A stretch of 64,000 nt of DNA from Mucinivorans sp036654415 (GTDB lineage: Bacteria; Bacteroidota; Bacteroidia; Bacteroidales; Rikenellaceae). The notes beneath the pieces are model-generated. The model saw only the letters and a program-made list of their open reading frames with translations. It was not told the origin of the DNA and searched no databases. The stretch spans positions 26,046 through 90,045 of the forward strand of contig JAVVSB010000002.1 of NCBI GenBank assembly GCA_036654415.1, written 5' to 3'. Made by a program: the position numbers and the translations under genes. Below, one piece after another: positions 16,179 to 26,100 of this stretch. Within the stretch, counting starts at the first letter, position 1, and each line of letters opens with the position of its first letter.

Positions 16179-17309
16179 TCACAACTTAATGCCACCCATA
16201 ATGGCTGCATTCACCTCTATAATTCGCTCAAAGGTAGTGATTTTTTCGTTATTGAAGCCCTCCATAGCCCGCTCTATCACCCCAAATATCTCTCCATAAC
16301 CTATTCTGTGCTCCAAAAAGGCCCCCACTGCAACCTCCGAAGCCGCATTAAGCACCGTGGGCATCAACCCACCCTGCTCCATGGCCTCATAAGCCAACCC
16401 CAAACAGGGGTATTTGAGCCTGTCAACCTGGTTAAAGGTCAAGGGCTCCATAGGATTCCATTGCTCGTGCCCCACCACCTCCATACGATAGGGGAAAGTC
16501 AAAGCATACTGTATCGGCAAACGCATATCGGGGGTGCCCAGCTGAGCCTTCAGGGCCCCATCCTCGAACTCCACAAAGCTGTGGATAATAGACTCGGGGT
16601 GGATGACAACCTCAATCTGCTCAGCGCGCAGGCCAAAGAGCCATCGAGCCTCCATCACCTCGAACCCCTTATTGAGCATCGTGGCCGAGTTGACTGTAAT
16701 CTTGGCCCCCATATCCCAACATGGGTGGCGCAACACCTGCTCCACCGTGGCTACCTTGGCCTGCTCGGCAGTCATATCGCGCAAAGCACCGCCTGAGGCA
16801 GTGATAATAACTCGCTTTAGGGGCGAACTTTCGCCCACCAGACATTGGAAAATGGCCGAATGTTCCGAATCCACAGGCACCAAAGGGGCCTTGCACTTTA
16901 CACTTAGAGGCACCAAAAGTTCACCTCCCACCACCAAGCTCTCTTTGTTGGCCAAGGCCACCTTCTTGCCAGCGCGTACCGCTGCCACCGTTGGGGCCAA
17001 CCCCGCAAAGCCTACAATGGCCGAGACCACAACCTCCACCGAGGAGCTCGCCACAGCCTGCTCCACCGAGGCTGCTCCCGAGTAGACCTTGGTGGTGGTG
17101 TGGCTCAGCGCAGAGACTAACTTGTCGTAATGGGCCTCATTTGTGATAACCACAACCGAGGCATCGAACTCCACAGCCTGGGCGGCCAAAGCCTGCCAGT
17201 TGTGGTGAGCCGTGAGCAACTCCACCGTGAAGAGCTCCCTGTGACCACGTACCACATCCAGCGTCTGTGTACCTATGGAGCCTGTGGAGCCAAGTATAGC
17301 AATATTCAT
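16179..17309 (-). CDS. dxr: 1-deoxy-D-xylulose 5-phosphate reductoisomerase
   Basis: First committed enzyme of the MEP isoprenoid pathway; converts DXP to MEP using NADPH and a divalent metal. The start at 17309 (376 aa) begins MNIAILGSTGSIGTQTL, the expected NADPH-binding N terminus; an upstream extension would overlap the previous gene and has no family support. Other motifs: ALANKESLVVGGELL, PVDSEHSAIFQCL (metal ligands Asp and Glu), ITASGGALRD and HPESIIHSFVEF. It begins 4 nt after the LytM-like gene and is probably followed in the same transcript by rseP. Confidence 0.96.
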   Translation of the reverse strand: MNIAILGSTGSIGTQTLDVVRGHRELFTVELLTAHHNWQALAAQAVEFDASVVVITNEAHYDKLVSALSHTTTKVYSGAASVEQAVASSSVEVVVSAIVGFAGLAPTVAAVRAGKKVALANKESLVVGGELLVPLSVKCKAPLVPVDSEHSAIFQCLVGESSPLKRVIITASGGALRDMTAEQAKVATVEQVLRHPCWDMGAKITVNSATMLNKGFEVMEARWLFGLRAEQIEVVIHPESIIHSFVEFEDGALKAQLGTPDMRLPIQYALTFPYRMEVVGHEQWNPMEPLTFNQVDRLKYPCLGLAYEAMEQGGLMPTVLNAASEVAVGAFLEHRIGYGEIFGVIERAMEGFNNEKITTFERIIEVNAAIMGGIKL

Positions 17310-17313
17310 AAAT

Positions 17314-18156
17314 TTAGAAAGCAATATAATTTTCGGGGTCCACCGCCGACCCGTTATACCATAATTCAAACTCCAGGTGTGGGCTGCGTCCTTGGCTCAT
17401 CTGTCCCATCAGAGCCACCGCTGCGCCAGCCTTGACCCCTTGCCCCACCTTGAGTAGAGGCTCGCCCACACCCCTATACACCGACATCATATTGCCAGCG
17501 TGCTGCACGGCCACCATGTAACCATCCTTGGGCGACCACTCGCTCAGTACCATCGTACCGTCCAACACCGAGAGCACACTGGAGCGTGCTGCGGCCGTTA
17601 TCTGAACCCCAAAGAGCCCCATCCGTGGGTCGAAACGAGAGGATAACATCCCCTGCACTGGGGGCAAAAGCTCAAAGGAGAGCTCGCGGTGGCTGCGGCT
17701 ACCGCTCGCGGTGAGTTTTGCAGAGTCGCCTTTGATTTGGAGCCTGAGCAGCGAATCCAGCACCACCCGCTCGGCCACAGTACCCTTGATGGAGGCCACA
17801 AAAGCGGTGTCCTGAACCATAGATATGGGTATCTTACCCTCCAAAATATCGTTGATATTCTGGTTGAAGTTGTTCCACTGAGAAACTCTACGCTCCAAGG
17901 AGTCCAACCGCATGACATTCGAGAGCAGTAGCTCGCGCGAACGCTTGCCTGGATAGCCTGGTACAAGGTCCAAAATTGGAGTATAGGCCACCAACATTAA
18001 GGCCGACAAAAAGAGCACCAAAATCCCCACCACAAGCCCCACTACCATATTCCAACGGCTCAGAAAAAGGTGCCAATGCTCCTCCCCTGTACGCAGATTA
18101 CGAAAAGTTAGCTTGTTCTTTTGCGTCAGATAACGCATTACAGAATTCTTTTTCAT
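17314..18156 (-). CDS. Membrane-anchored LytM (M23-fold) protein, catalytically degenerate
   Basis: 280 aa with a cytosolic basic N terminus, one transmembrane helix (about 38-58), a periplasmic linker with a likely short coiled coil (about 72-100) and a C-terminal LytM domain (about 165-270). Active M23 peptidases use an H-x3-D pair and an HxH motif to hold zinc. Here the first pair is replaced (LFGVQ at 181-185, so Leu and Gln) and the second motif is HLE (260-262), keeping only the first His. The domain is therefore probably not a peptidase but a regulator or scaffold, like EnvC/NlpD LytM domains that activate amidases. The ATG at 18156 is chosen because the TTG at 18183 lies in the -7 box. 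First gene of the dxr operon. Confidence 0.83.
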   Translation of the reverse strand: MKKNSVMRYLTQKNKLTFRNLRTGEEHWHLFLSRWNMVVGLVVGILVLFLSALMLVAYTPILDLVPGYPGKRSRELLLSNVMRLDSLERRVSQWNNFNQNINDILEGKIPISMVQDTAFVASIKGTVAERVVLDSLLRLQIKGDSAKLTASGSRSHRELSFELLPPVQGMLSSRFDPRMGLFGVQITAAARSSVLSVLDGTMVLSEWSPKDGYMVAVQHAGNMMSVYRGVGEPLLKVGQGVKAGAAVALMGQMSQGRSPHLEFELWYNGSAVDPENYIAF

Positions 18157-18180
18157 AATTATTTGACGAAAATACTTTTG

Positions 18181-18188
18181 CAAAGATA
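18181..18188 (-). promoter_or_regulatory. -7 box of the LytM-dxr operon
   Basis: TATCTTTG on the minus strand, 24 nt before the ATG at 18156. No clear -33. It excludes the upstream TTG start. Confidence 0.5.
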
Positions 18189-18287
18189 GTTTTTTTATTA
18201 TATTTGTAAGATAAATTGCTCTGGATTATTTGCTTTTAGTGGTAAAAGAGACGCTATTTTCAATAAAATATAAATTTATAAAACATT

Positions 18288-19190
18288 ATGAAACCTACAT
18301 TATTAGTGTTAGCCGCAGGTATGGGTTCCCGCTACGGCTCACTCAAACAGATTGATGGGGTGGGTCCCAACAACGAAGCCATTATTGATTATTCGGTCTA
18401 TGATGCCATTCGTGGAGGCTTTGGCAAGGTTGTTTTTGTGATTCGTCATAGCTTTGCCGACCAATTTAAGGCTTCCATGAACAAGGAGAAATTCGGTGGG
18501 CAAATTGAGGTTGAATACGTATATCAGGAGCTCGATAAGCTGCCTGAGGGGTTTTCGGTGCCTCAGGGGCGCGAAAAACCTTGGGGCACCAACCACGCCC
18601 TGATGATGGGTGCTGAGCTCATCCACGAACCTTTTGCCGTTATCAACGCTGACGACTTCTATGGCCAGGATGCCATTGCCGTTATGGGGAGCTACCTAAG
18701 TTCGGTGGCTGGCAAAAAAGGGGCCTATGCCATGGTGGGGTACGAGGTTAAAAAGACCCTTTCGGAAAACGGCACTGTGAGCCGTGGCATCTGCACCTTG
18801 GGGCGTTGCTCGCTGCTCAAGAGTGTGGTGGAGCGCACCAAAATCGAACGCCAGGGCGACCAAATTGTCTATATCGAGCCCGATGGCACCTTCCCTTTGC
18901 AGCCCGACACACTGGTATCGATGAATCTCTTTGGCTTCACACCCGACTACTTTGCCCACAGCGAAGAGTTTTTCAAAACTTTCCTCCAGGCCAATGAGTC
19001 GAACCTCAAAGCCGAATACTTTATCCCTCTGTTGGTCAACGAACTAATCAATTCGGGCAAGGCCAAACTCAAGGTGTTAAAAACCACCAGCGACTGGTTT
19101 GGGGTCACCTACAAAGAGGACCGCGCTGCCACCGTACAGCGCATTAGCGAGCTTATAGCTAAGGGGGTATATCCTGCAAAATTGTGGTAA
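18288..19190 (+). CDS. Nucleotidyltransferase, sugar-phosphate type (galactose operon)
   Basis: 300 aa with a GT-A/NTP_transferase fold. The N terminus LVLAAGMGSRYGSLKQ is the nucleotide-binding loop (usual form LAAGxGTR...K), and INADDFYG carries the metal-binding aspartates. The family joins a nucleotide to a sugar 1-phosphate. It is the first of four genes followed by galM, a hexose transporter and galK, with no galT in the cluster. I infer it may act as a UTP:hexose-1-phosphate uridylyltransferase that uses the Gal-1-P made by GalK, but a GlcNAc-1-P or Glc-1-P substrate is also possible. Cytosolic, no signal. Confidence 0.8.
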   Translation: MKPTLLVLAAGMGSRYGSLKQIDGVGPNNEAIIDYSVYDAIRGGFGKVVFVIRHSFADQFKASMNKEKFGGQIEVEYVYQELDKLPEGFSVPQGREKPWGTNHALMMGAELIHEPFAVINADDFYGQDAIAVMGSYLSSVAGKKGAYAMVGYEVKKTLSENGTVSRGICTLGRCSLLKSVVERTKIERQGDQIVYIEPDGTFPLQPDTLVSMNLFGFTPDYFAHSEEFFKTFLQANESNLKAEYFIPLLVNELINSGKAKLKVLKTTSDWFGVTYKEDRAATVQRISELIAKGVYPAKLW

Positions 19191-19208
19191 TTAAAACTCT
19201 ATAAAACA

Positions 19209-20270
19209 GTGGAAATAACGCAGCAAATATGGGGCATGACACCCCAGGGTGAGGCCATTGTGCTCTACACTATGACCAATACAAAGGGTGAAAGCGTGCA
19301 GCTTAGCAACTTTGGGGCAGCCATTGTGGCCATCAATGTGGCCGACAAAGACGGAAAAATAGAGGATGTGGCCCTGGGCTACACCCGTTGGCAGGACTAT
19401 GTTTCGGACGGTCCCGCAGCTGGTAAGTCGGTGGGGCGTTACGCCAACCGCATAGCTCGTGGACGTTTTACCCTTGAGGGGACAGAGTATCGTCTGGCTG
19501 TGAACAACGGCCCCAACCATCTACACGGTGGCCCAAGCGGTTTTCAAAACCGTGTGTGGCAGAGTCGTGTCGAGGGGGGCTCGCGCGTGGTGATGAGCTA
19601 TGTGAGTGCCGCTGGCGAAGAGGGCTACCCAGCCGAGCTGGGTGTTGAGGTCTGTTTCGATTGGGACGATAATTCGGTGCTGGAGCTCACCTACATGGCA
19701 GGCTCCGATGGCCCCACCATTGTCAATATGACCAACCACGTCTACTTTAACCTCAAGGGCGACGGAGAGGGCACCATCGAGGACCACTACCTGCGGTTAC
19801 ACGCCAAAGAGTGGCTGCCCACCGACTCCACACAGATACCCACAGGTGAGATAGCCTCGGTGGAGGGAACCCCCATGGACTTTACCTCATGGCACACCTT
19901 AGGTAGCCGTATTAATGACGAGTTCGAGGCTCTAAAGATAGGCAAGGGTTACGACCACTGCTGGGCCATCGATAGTTACAAGCGGGGCCGGATACATCCT
20001 GCCGCCGAGCTCTACGAGCCCACTAGCGGGCGCAAGGTGACCATTGTCACCTCGCAGCCTGGTATTCAAGTCTACACAGGCAACTGGCTATCGGGCTCTC
20101 CTATGGGTAAACATGGCGAGTATCAAGACCGTAGCGCGGTGGCCCTGGAGTGCCAAGCCTTCCCCGACAGCCCCAACAAACCCAATTTCCCGAGTTGTGC
20201 TCTGCACAAGGGGCAGCTCTACGAGCAACATATCATCTATCGCTTTACAGCTGAATCTTCGCTAGACTAA
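19209..20270 (+). CDS. galM: Aldose 1-epimerase (mutarotase)
   Basis: 353-aa cytosolic enzyme interconverting alpha and beta anomers of galactose or glucose, supplying alpha-galactose to GalK. Family residues: GRYANRIARGRF, the histidine in NNGPNHLHGG, the catalytic His in TNHVYFNL, Asp in YDHCWAID and the general-base Glu in ALECQAFPDSPN. The start is GTG at 19209; no better start precedes it and the N terminus fits the family. It follows the nucleotidyltransferase by 18 nt and precedes the transporter by 30 nt. Confidence 0.94.
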   Translation: MEITQQIWGMTPQGEAIVLYTMTNTKGESVQLSNFGAAIVAINVADKDGKIEDVALGYTRWQDYVSDGPAAGKSVGRYANRIARGRFTLEGTEYRLAVNNGPNHLHGGPSGFQNRVWQSRVEGGSRVVMSYVSAAGEEGYPAELGVEVCFDWDDNSVLELTYMAGSDGPTIVNMTNHVYFNLKGDGEGTIEDHYLRLHAKEWLPTDSTQIPTGEIASVEGTPMDFTSWHTLGSRINDEFEALKIGKGYDHCWAIDSYKRGRIHPAAELYEPTSGRKVTIVTSQPGIQVYTGNWLSGSPMGKHGEYQDRSAVALECQAFPDSPNKPNFPSCALHKGQLYEQHIIYRFTAESSLD

Positions 20271-20300
20271 AATAATAATCTTAAAAATCAAAAAAAAATT

Positions 20301-21572
20301 ATGAGTCAAAAACAACAGACAATTAACTACACAGGTCCATTTTTCACGATGGTATTCCTGTTTTTTATTGTTGGTTTCCTCACCGTGGTCAACCAACAGT
20401 TCCAGAGCCCGCTTCAGGAGGCTTTGCTCAGTAATGTAGGTAATCTACGCAACACTTTGGCCGTTATGGTCACCTTTGCTTGGTTCCTCTCCTACCCACT
20501 CACTGGTGGCATCGGAGCCCGCTTAGTTAATAAATTGGGCTACAAGAGTACTATGGTACGCGCCCTGTTTGTGGTGGCTGCTGGTTGTGCCATCTTCGAG
20601 GCCTCAGTTTTGCTTCAGAAGTATTCAGGAGCTTCGATGTCCTTCGGAGCCGATGCTTCAATTCCTTACGCCTACTTCCTCTTTTTGATTGGGGCCTATG
20701 TTGTGGGTGCTGGTGTGACCATCATGCAGGTTGTTATCAACCCCTATTTGGTAGCCTGCTCGGTTAAGGGGACCTCGGACGTTCAGCGTCAGAACATTGG
20801 TGGCTCGTCCAACTCCATAGGTACCACCTTGGCACCTTTCTTTGTTGGTGGTATCATCTTTGGTGGGGCAACGGTGGTTACCCTGGACAGTCTGATAATT
20901 CCATTCTTGGCCTTTATTGTTGTCATTATGGTAGTGGCTTTTATCATCACCAAACTCAAATTGCCTAACATTGCCAACACCACAGCTGGTGGCGACACCA
21001 AACTCGAACGTTCTATCTGGTCTTTCCGCCACCTAACTTTTGGCGTTGTGGCCATCTTCATCTATGTGGGTGTTGAGGTTTGCGTGGGTGCCAATTTGGT
21101 TATGCATGCCAAGGCCGAGGCCAACTGGTTGGAGCTTGCCGCTCAGATGGGTTCACTCTATTGGGGTGGTATGTTGGTGGGTCGTCTTATCGGCTCAGCC
21201 ATTAGTAAGGTTCCTGCTCGCACGCAGCTTATCATCACTTCGGTGATTGCCACCTTGCTCGTTATTGGTGCCATGTTGACCGACAATCTATGGTATTTGG
21301 TTGCCGTTGGTCTGTTCCACTCAGTTATGTGGCCTGCCACTTTTGCTTTGGCCATCAAGGGTCTTGGCAAATACACCTCGGCTGGTTCGGGTGCTTTGAT
21401 GATTGGTGTTCTTGGTGGTGGTGTGATGCCTCTACTTCAGGCTATCCTGGCCGACAGCTGGGGTGGTGATTGGACAGCCACATGGGTGATAGTAATCGTT
21501 GGTGAACTCTATTTGTTGTACTACGCTCTGCTAGGCAGCCGTGTGCGCAAGAGTGACGATATGACAGCTTAA
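20301..21572 (+). CDS. gluP: Glucose/galactose:H+ symporter, FucP family
   Basis: 423-aa major-facilitator protein of the FucP/GluP branch with 12 predicted helices. Features include the N-terminal FLFFIVGFLTVVNQQFQSP, with an acidic residue absent or shifted compared with FucP, and VVINPYLVACS plus GVEVCVGANL typical of Bacteroidota glucose/galactose transporters. It lies between galM and galK, so galactose (possibly also glucose) is the likely substrate. Inner membrane. The second half is well conserved (LGGGVMPLLQAILAD). No binding protein or outer-membrane transporter is encoded in the cluster. Confidence 0.88.
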   Translation: MSQKQQTINYTGPFFTMVFLFFIVGFLTVVNQQFQSPLQEALLSNVGNLRNTLAVMVTFAWFLSYPLTGGIGARLVNKLGYKSTMVRALFVVAAGCAIFEASVLLQKYSGASMSFGADASIPYAYFLFLIGAYVVGAGVTIMQVVINPYLVACSVKGTSDVQRQNIGGSSNSIGTTLAPFFVGGIIFGGATVVTLDSLIIPFLAFIVVIMVVAFIITKLKLPNIANTTAGGDTKLERSIWSFRHLTFGVVAIFIYVGVEVCVGANLVMHAKAEANWLELAAQMGSLYWGGMLVGRLIGSAISKVPARTQLIITSVIATLLVIGAMLTDNLWYLVAVGLFHSVMWPATFALAIKGLGKYTSAGSGALMIGVLGGGVMPLLQAILADSWGGDWTATWVIVIVGELYLLYYALLGSRVRKSDDMTA

Positions 21573-21587
21573 AAACAGTAAAAAAAT

Positions 21588-22739
21588 ATGGAAGAAAAGA
21601 TTAAAAAGGCATTTGCCGACCATTTCGGTGCTGCGGGGCGTGTTTACGCCTCGCCAGGCCGTATCAATATTATTGGAGAACACACCGACTACAATGGTGG
21701 CTTTGTGCTACCTGGTGCTGTGGACAAGGGCATGGTGGCCGAAATCAAATTCAACGATGGCCCCAAGTGTCGTATCTATTCGGTTGACCTGGATGAGTAC
21801 AGCGAATTTGGCATCCAGGAGCAGGATGCTCCAAGCGAACATTGGGCCAAATATATCTTTGGGGTTGTGCGCGAGATGATTAAACGTGGTGCCACGCTTA
21901 ACTGTTTTGACTCGGCCTTTGCTGGCGATGTCCCTCTGGGTGCAGGTATGAGCTCTTCGGCTGCGCTGGAGAGCACCTACGCCTTTGCCCTGAACGATAT
22001 GCTCTCTTTGGGTTTCGAGAAGATGGAGCTGGCCAAGATTGGTCAGGCCACCGAGCACAACTATGTGGGTGTAAACTGCGGCATTATGGACCAGTTTGCC
22101 TCCATCCACGGTCGCAAGGGTCAACTGATGAGGTTGGACTGCAAGAGTGGCGAGTTTACCTACGTACCTTTCGACCCTGAGTCGCACGGCTACAAGGTAT
22201 GCTTGGTTGACAGCTGTGTGAAACACGAGTTGGTGGATTCGCCCTACAACCGTCGCCGCGAGAGTTGCGAACGGGCTGTTAAGGCCATCCAAAAACGTCA
22301 CCCAGAGGTGGAGTTTATGCGTGATGCCGACCTTGAGTGGCTCGAAGAGGTGATTGGCCAAATCAGCCAAGAGGATTATATCCGTGCCCTCTATGCCCGT
22401 CAGGAGGTCGACCGTCTGCTGGATGCTTGCGCAGCCATGGAGAAGGGCGACTACGAAACGGCTGGTCGTAAAATGTACGGCACCCATATCGGCATGAGTG
22501 TGCTCTATGAGGTTTCGTGCCCCGAGCTAGATTTTGTCAACGAGGTGGCCAAGGAGTGCGGTGTTACAGGCTCGCGTGTTATGGGCGGTGGCTTTGGCGG
22601 CTGCACCATCAACATTGTCAAAAAAGAGCTTTACGACAACTTCGTACAGAAGGTCTCCCAGGCCTATAAGGCTAAATTTGGCATCGACTGCAAAATCTAT
22701 CCTGTGGTTATCTCGGACGGTGCACGCCGCTTGAGCTAA
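21588..22739 (+). CDS. galK: Galactokinase
   Basis: 383-aa GHMP kinase that phosphorylates alpha-D-galactose at C1. Galactokinase signature GRINIIGEHTDYNGG near residues 24-38, ATP-binding GAGMSSSAALE, VNCGIMDQFAS carrying the catalytic Asp, and the C-terminal GHMP motif MGGGFGGCTIN. Last gene of the operon, 15 nt after the transporter and followed by a strong terminator. Gal-1-P must be handled by a protein not obvious here: galT and galE are absent from the cluster. Confidence 0.96.
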   Translation: MEEKIKKAFADHFGAAGRVYASPGRINIIGEHTDYNGGFVLPGAVDKGMVAEIKFNDGPKCRIYSVDLDEYSEFGIQEQDAPSEHWAKYIFGVVREMIKRGATLNCFDSAFAGDVPLGAGMSSSAALESTYAFALNDMLSLGFEKMELAKIGQATEHNYVGVNCGIMDQFASIHGRKGQLMRLDCKSGEFTYVPFDPESHGYKVCLVDSCVKHELVDSPYNRRRESCERAVKAIQKRHPEVEFMRDADLEWLEEVIGQISQEDYIRALYARQEVDRLLDACAAMEKGDYETAGRKMYGTHIGMSVLYEVSCPELDFVNEVAKECGVTGSRVMGGGFGGCTINIVKKELYDNFVQKVSQAYKAKFGIDCKIYPVVISDGARRLS

Positions 22740-22754
22740 TCTCTAGGTAGTCAC

Positions 22755-22796
22755 AAAAAAGCTGTCTGAACGTTAAGTTCAGACAGCTTTTTTTGT
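22755..22796 (+). terminator. Terminator of the galactose operon
   Basis: A 17-bp perfect stem (AAAAAAGCTGTCTGAAC at 22755-22771, complement from 22777), GTTAA loop and a run of T. Able to stop transcription from both sides. Confidence 0.92.
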
Positions 22797-22816
22797 TGCA
22801 GTAGCCTCCAGGCCGT

Positions 22817-22848
22817 TTAAGAAGCTGTTTTAATAAAATTCTAAATTT
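22817..22848 (+). repeat. Short head of dispersed repeat (copy D)
   Basis: TTAAGAAGCTGTTTTAATAA followed by AT-rich bases; shares the head with copies A-C but no tail. It lies between the galK terminator and the efflux operon's 3' end. Confidence 0.4.
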
Positions 22849-22863
22849 CAACAGCCTTCAGCC

Positions 22864-23157
22864 CTATAGTTGCTGCTCCACATTCCAGACAAAGGCGCGC
22901 AGCCCTTGTTGCTCGGTGCGGGAGTCCAGTTCCCGCAGGGCCTCGAGCAGTGGCGTCACACGCATATCTTCCACCACGGCCAGCATCACAGTGTTCTTGG
23001 CTGGCCAGGTGTGGCTGCCCATGTGGGGTTCGCCACCGAACGAACCGCGGCCAAAGACCTCCAACCAGCGGGTGTAACCACGAATGTTATTGCGGTCTAG
23101 GATAGTCTCGACCTGTTCGGTGATAGATTGATTATAGCTTAAGAATATAGTTTTCAT
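22864..23157 (-). CDS. Small PII/CutA-like ferredoxin-fold protein of the efflux operon
   Basis: 97 aa, no signal peptide or membrane helix. The alternating strand-helix pattern, a loop with FGGEPHMGSHTWPAKN and the final acidic helix suggest a PII-like ferredoxin-fold protein; similar small proteins (DUF3240-like) are found beside RND pump genes. The ATG overlaps the RND stop by 4 bp, so production is coupled to the pump. Its loop holds two histidines and a tryptophan that could bind a ligand or metal; this is inference. The exact role is not known to me. Confidence 0.62.
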   Translation of the reverse strand: MKTIFLSYNQSITEQVETILDRNNIRGYTRWLEVFGRGSFGGEPHMGSHTWPAKNTVMLAVVEDMRVTPLLEALRELDSRTEQQGLRAFVWNVEQQL

Positions 23158-26100
23158 TTTTTGTTTGCTACTTTGCGGATTTGTTTACGTTTACGTTTAA
23201 TGTTCGAGGCACTGAAGACGGTGTAGACAATAGGCACCACAATCAGGGTCAAAATTGTAGAGAAGGTTAGCCCCCCGATAACGGCAATACCCATTGGCTG
23301 CCATATTTCGGAACCCTCGCCCAGCCCCAAGGCCAAAGGAAACATCCCCAGGATGGTGGTTAGGGTGGTCATGAGTACAGGACGTAGACGCGACTTACCA
23401 GCTGCCACCACCGACTGACTGACCGAGAGGCCACGTTCGCGTAGCAGGTTGGTGAAGTCCACCATCACAATACCATTCTTAACCACAATACCCACCAACA
23501 TAATGGCCCCGATAAGGGCAATCACACTCAAGGCTGTCCCCGTGAGGTAGAGGGCCAAGAAGACCCCCGTAAAGGCAAAGGGGAGCGAAAAGAGGATAAT
23601 GAACGGCATCTTGAAGGATTCAAACTGTGTGGCCATAACGATGTAGACCAGGATGATAATCAGAATCAGCAGGGTTATCAGGTCGCCAAAGGACTCTTGT
23701 TGGTCTTCATAGGAACCCCCGATTTCAGTGTAGAGCCCTTCGGGTATTGTGGTGCGGTTGATAATCTTTTGGACATCGGCCACAACCGTACTCAGGGCTG
23801 CCCCCGCCGCAAGGTTCATATTGACAGAAATCATACGTTCGCGGTTTTCACGCTCAATGGTTGGGGCGGCAAACTCTTCGGTCACCTGGGCCACGTCTTT
23901 GAGCTTGATGGGCCTGTTCTGAGCGTTGTAGATGGTAATCTCTTCAATGTCGTTTTTGGTGGTACGGTACTGCTCGTCATAGCGGACATAGATGTCGTAC
24001 TCGTCGCCATCCTCGCGGTATTTCGAGGCCAGCAGCCCGTTGATACGGTTACGCACATACATTGATGCTGTGGCCGTGTTCAGGCCGTAGTTGCCCAGAC
24101 GGTCGCGGTCGAAGATGATACGATATTCGGGACGCATCTTATCGCGCGATAGTTGCACGTCTTTTGCTCCAGGAACCTCAGCTGCAATAGAGTCGCGGAT
24201 TTGGTTGGCCAGTATTTCGGCACCCATCATATCGTAACCGAAAATCTTGACCATCACATCGCTGGTCGAGGTCGAGGGTCCACCCGCGCCAACGGTGATG
24301 TTGGACTGCACAATTTCGGGCAGATGTTCCAGGTCCACACGTAGCGAGTCGCCTATCTCGAAGATACTTCTAGTTCGTTGTGCGCTTGGTGGCAGACTAA
24401 GGTTGTAGTTGATGATATGGGTCCCAGTCTTCTGCATGGCGGCAAAGATATTGTCACCGCTGGCGGCACCAGTACTGGTCGAAAGCACATCCACCTCGGG
24501 GTATTTGGCCGCGATGATGGAGTCTATATGGCGAGCTAGCCCCACCGTATACTGTATATTAACACCCTGCTCCAACTCCACGCGGGCCTGGATACGGCCG
24601 TTATCGCTCTTGGGGAAGAATTCAGAAGGCACCTTATTTAACAGCAGAATACTGGAGGCAAAGATGGCCAAGGCAATAAGAAGTAGTACCGTGCGGTGGC
24701 GTACTGACCAGGCCAAAATGGTACCATAACCATTGTCCAGACGGTCCAACATACGGTCGATTGGGTTGAAGATGGCACCCATAATCCCTTTTTGCTTCTT
24801 GTCGTCGAGTTTTAGGAGTAACGATGAGAGCATAGGGGTCATTGAGATGGCCGCAGCCGTTGAGACAATGGAGACCAAGGTGACAATCCACCCTAGTTCG
24901 CGGAACATAATACCAGCCATACCCGAGAGCATGGTCAGTGGCAGGAACACAGCTACAATAACCAGCGTGGTGGCTATGACGGCCAACCACACCTCGTTGG
25001 TGGCGTATATGGCCGCGTTCTTGGCTGTACTCCCTCGTTCTATATGTTTGGTGATGTTCTCCAACACCACAATAGCGTCGTCCACCACCATCCCGATGGC
25101 TATGGAGAGTGAGCTCAGCGAGATGATATTTAGTGTACTGTCCACCATCTTAAGGTAGATAAAGGCCACAATCAACGACACTGGAATGGTTAGCACAATG
25201 ATAAAGGTGGCTCGCCAACGCCCTAGGAAGAAGAGCACCACGATAACCACAAATAAGAAGGCGTACATGATGGTGTCGCTCAAACTCGATATACTATCGC
25301 GGATAGATTGCGACATATCAACCAACACCCCTAATTTAATATCGGGTGGCAGCTGTTTTTGAATCTGCGGTATCATATCAATCACCTCTTTGGCAATGGC
25401 GACCGAGTTGGCCCCCGACTGCTTTTGGACAATGATACGTACCCCAAGTTGACCGTTGATACGCTCATCCATGGTAATCTTTTTGATGGTGTCCACAATG
25501 GTGGCCACTTCGGGCAGATAGACCTGACGGCCATCGCGGTTGGCAACCACGATGTCGTCTAACTGTTTGCTATCGCTGAACTCGCCCTTGGCGCGCACCG
25601 AGATAGTCTGCCCCCCCACGTCTATGTTACCAGCTGGCACATCCAGGTTCTCCGCCTGGATAATCTGGCCGAGCTGTTCGACCGAAATACCAAAGGCATC
25701 CAACTTGCGCGGGTCGACATTAATCTGAATTTCGCGTTCTGGCTGGCCCATCATACTCACCGCACCCACGCCGTTGACACGGTTCAGAGTGTTGACCAAC
25801 TTGTCGTCCAACTCCTTGAAGAGTGCCTCGTAGCTCTCGTCGGCTGTGGCGTAGAGCATGATAACGGGTATCATCGAGGATGAGAATTTGAAAATCATAG
25901 GCGTTTCGGCCTCGTCCGGCAGCATCTTCTGCACACGGCCGATTACGTCTCGAATATCATTACTGGCCACATCCAGGTCGGTTCCCCACTCAAATTCGAT
26001 GGTTACCATCGATATGTTATCCGATGATTTGGAGGTGATTTTGTCCAGGTTATCCACCGTGTTGAGGTTGTCCTCCAGCACACGCGATATATTAGTTTCT

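Noticed and set aside
21708..22487. 259-codon minus-strand frame over galK
   Set aside because: Shadow of galK: the sense frame carries all galactokinase motifs and the antisense product shows none.
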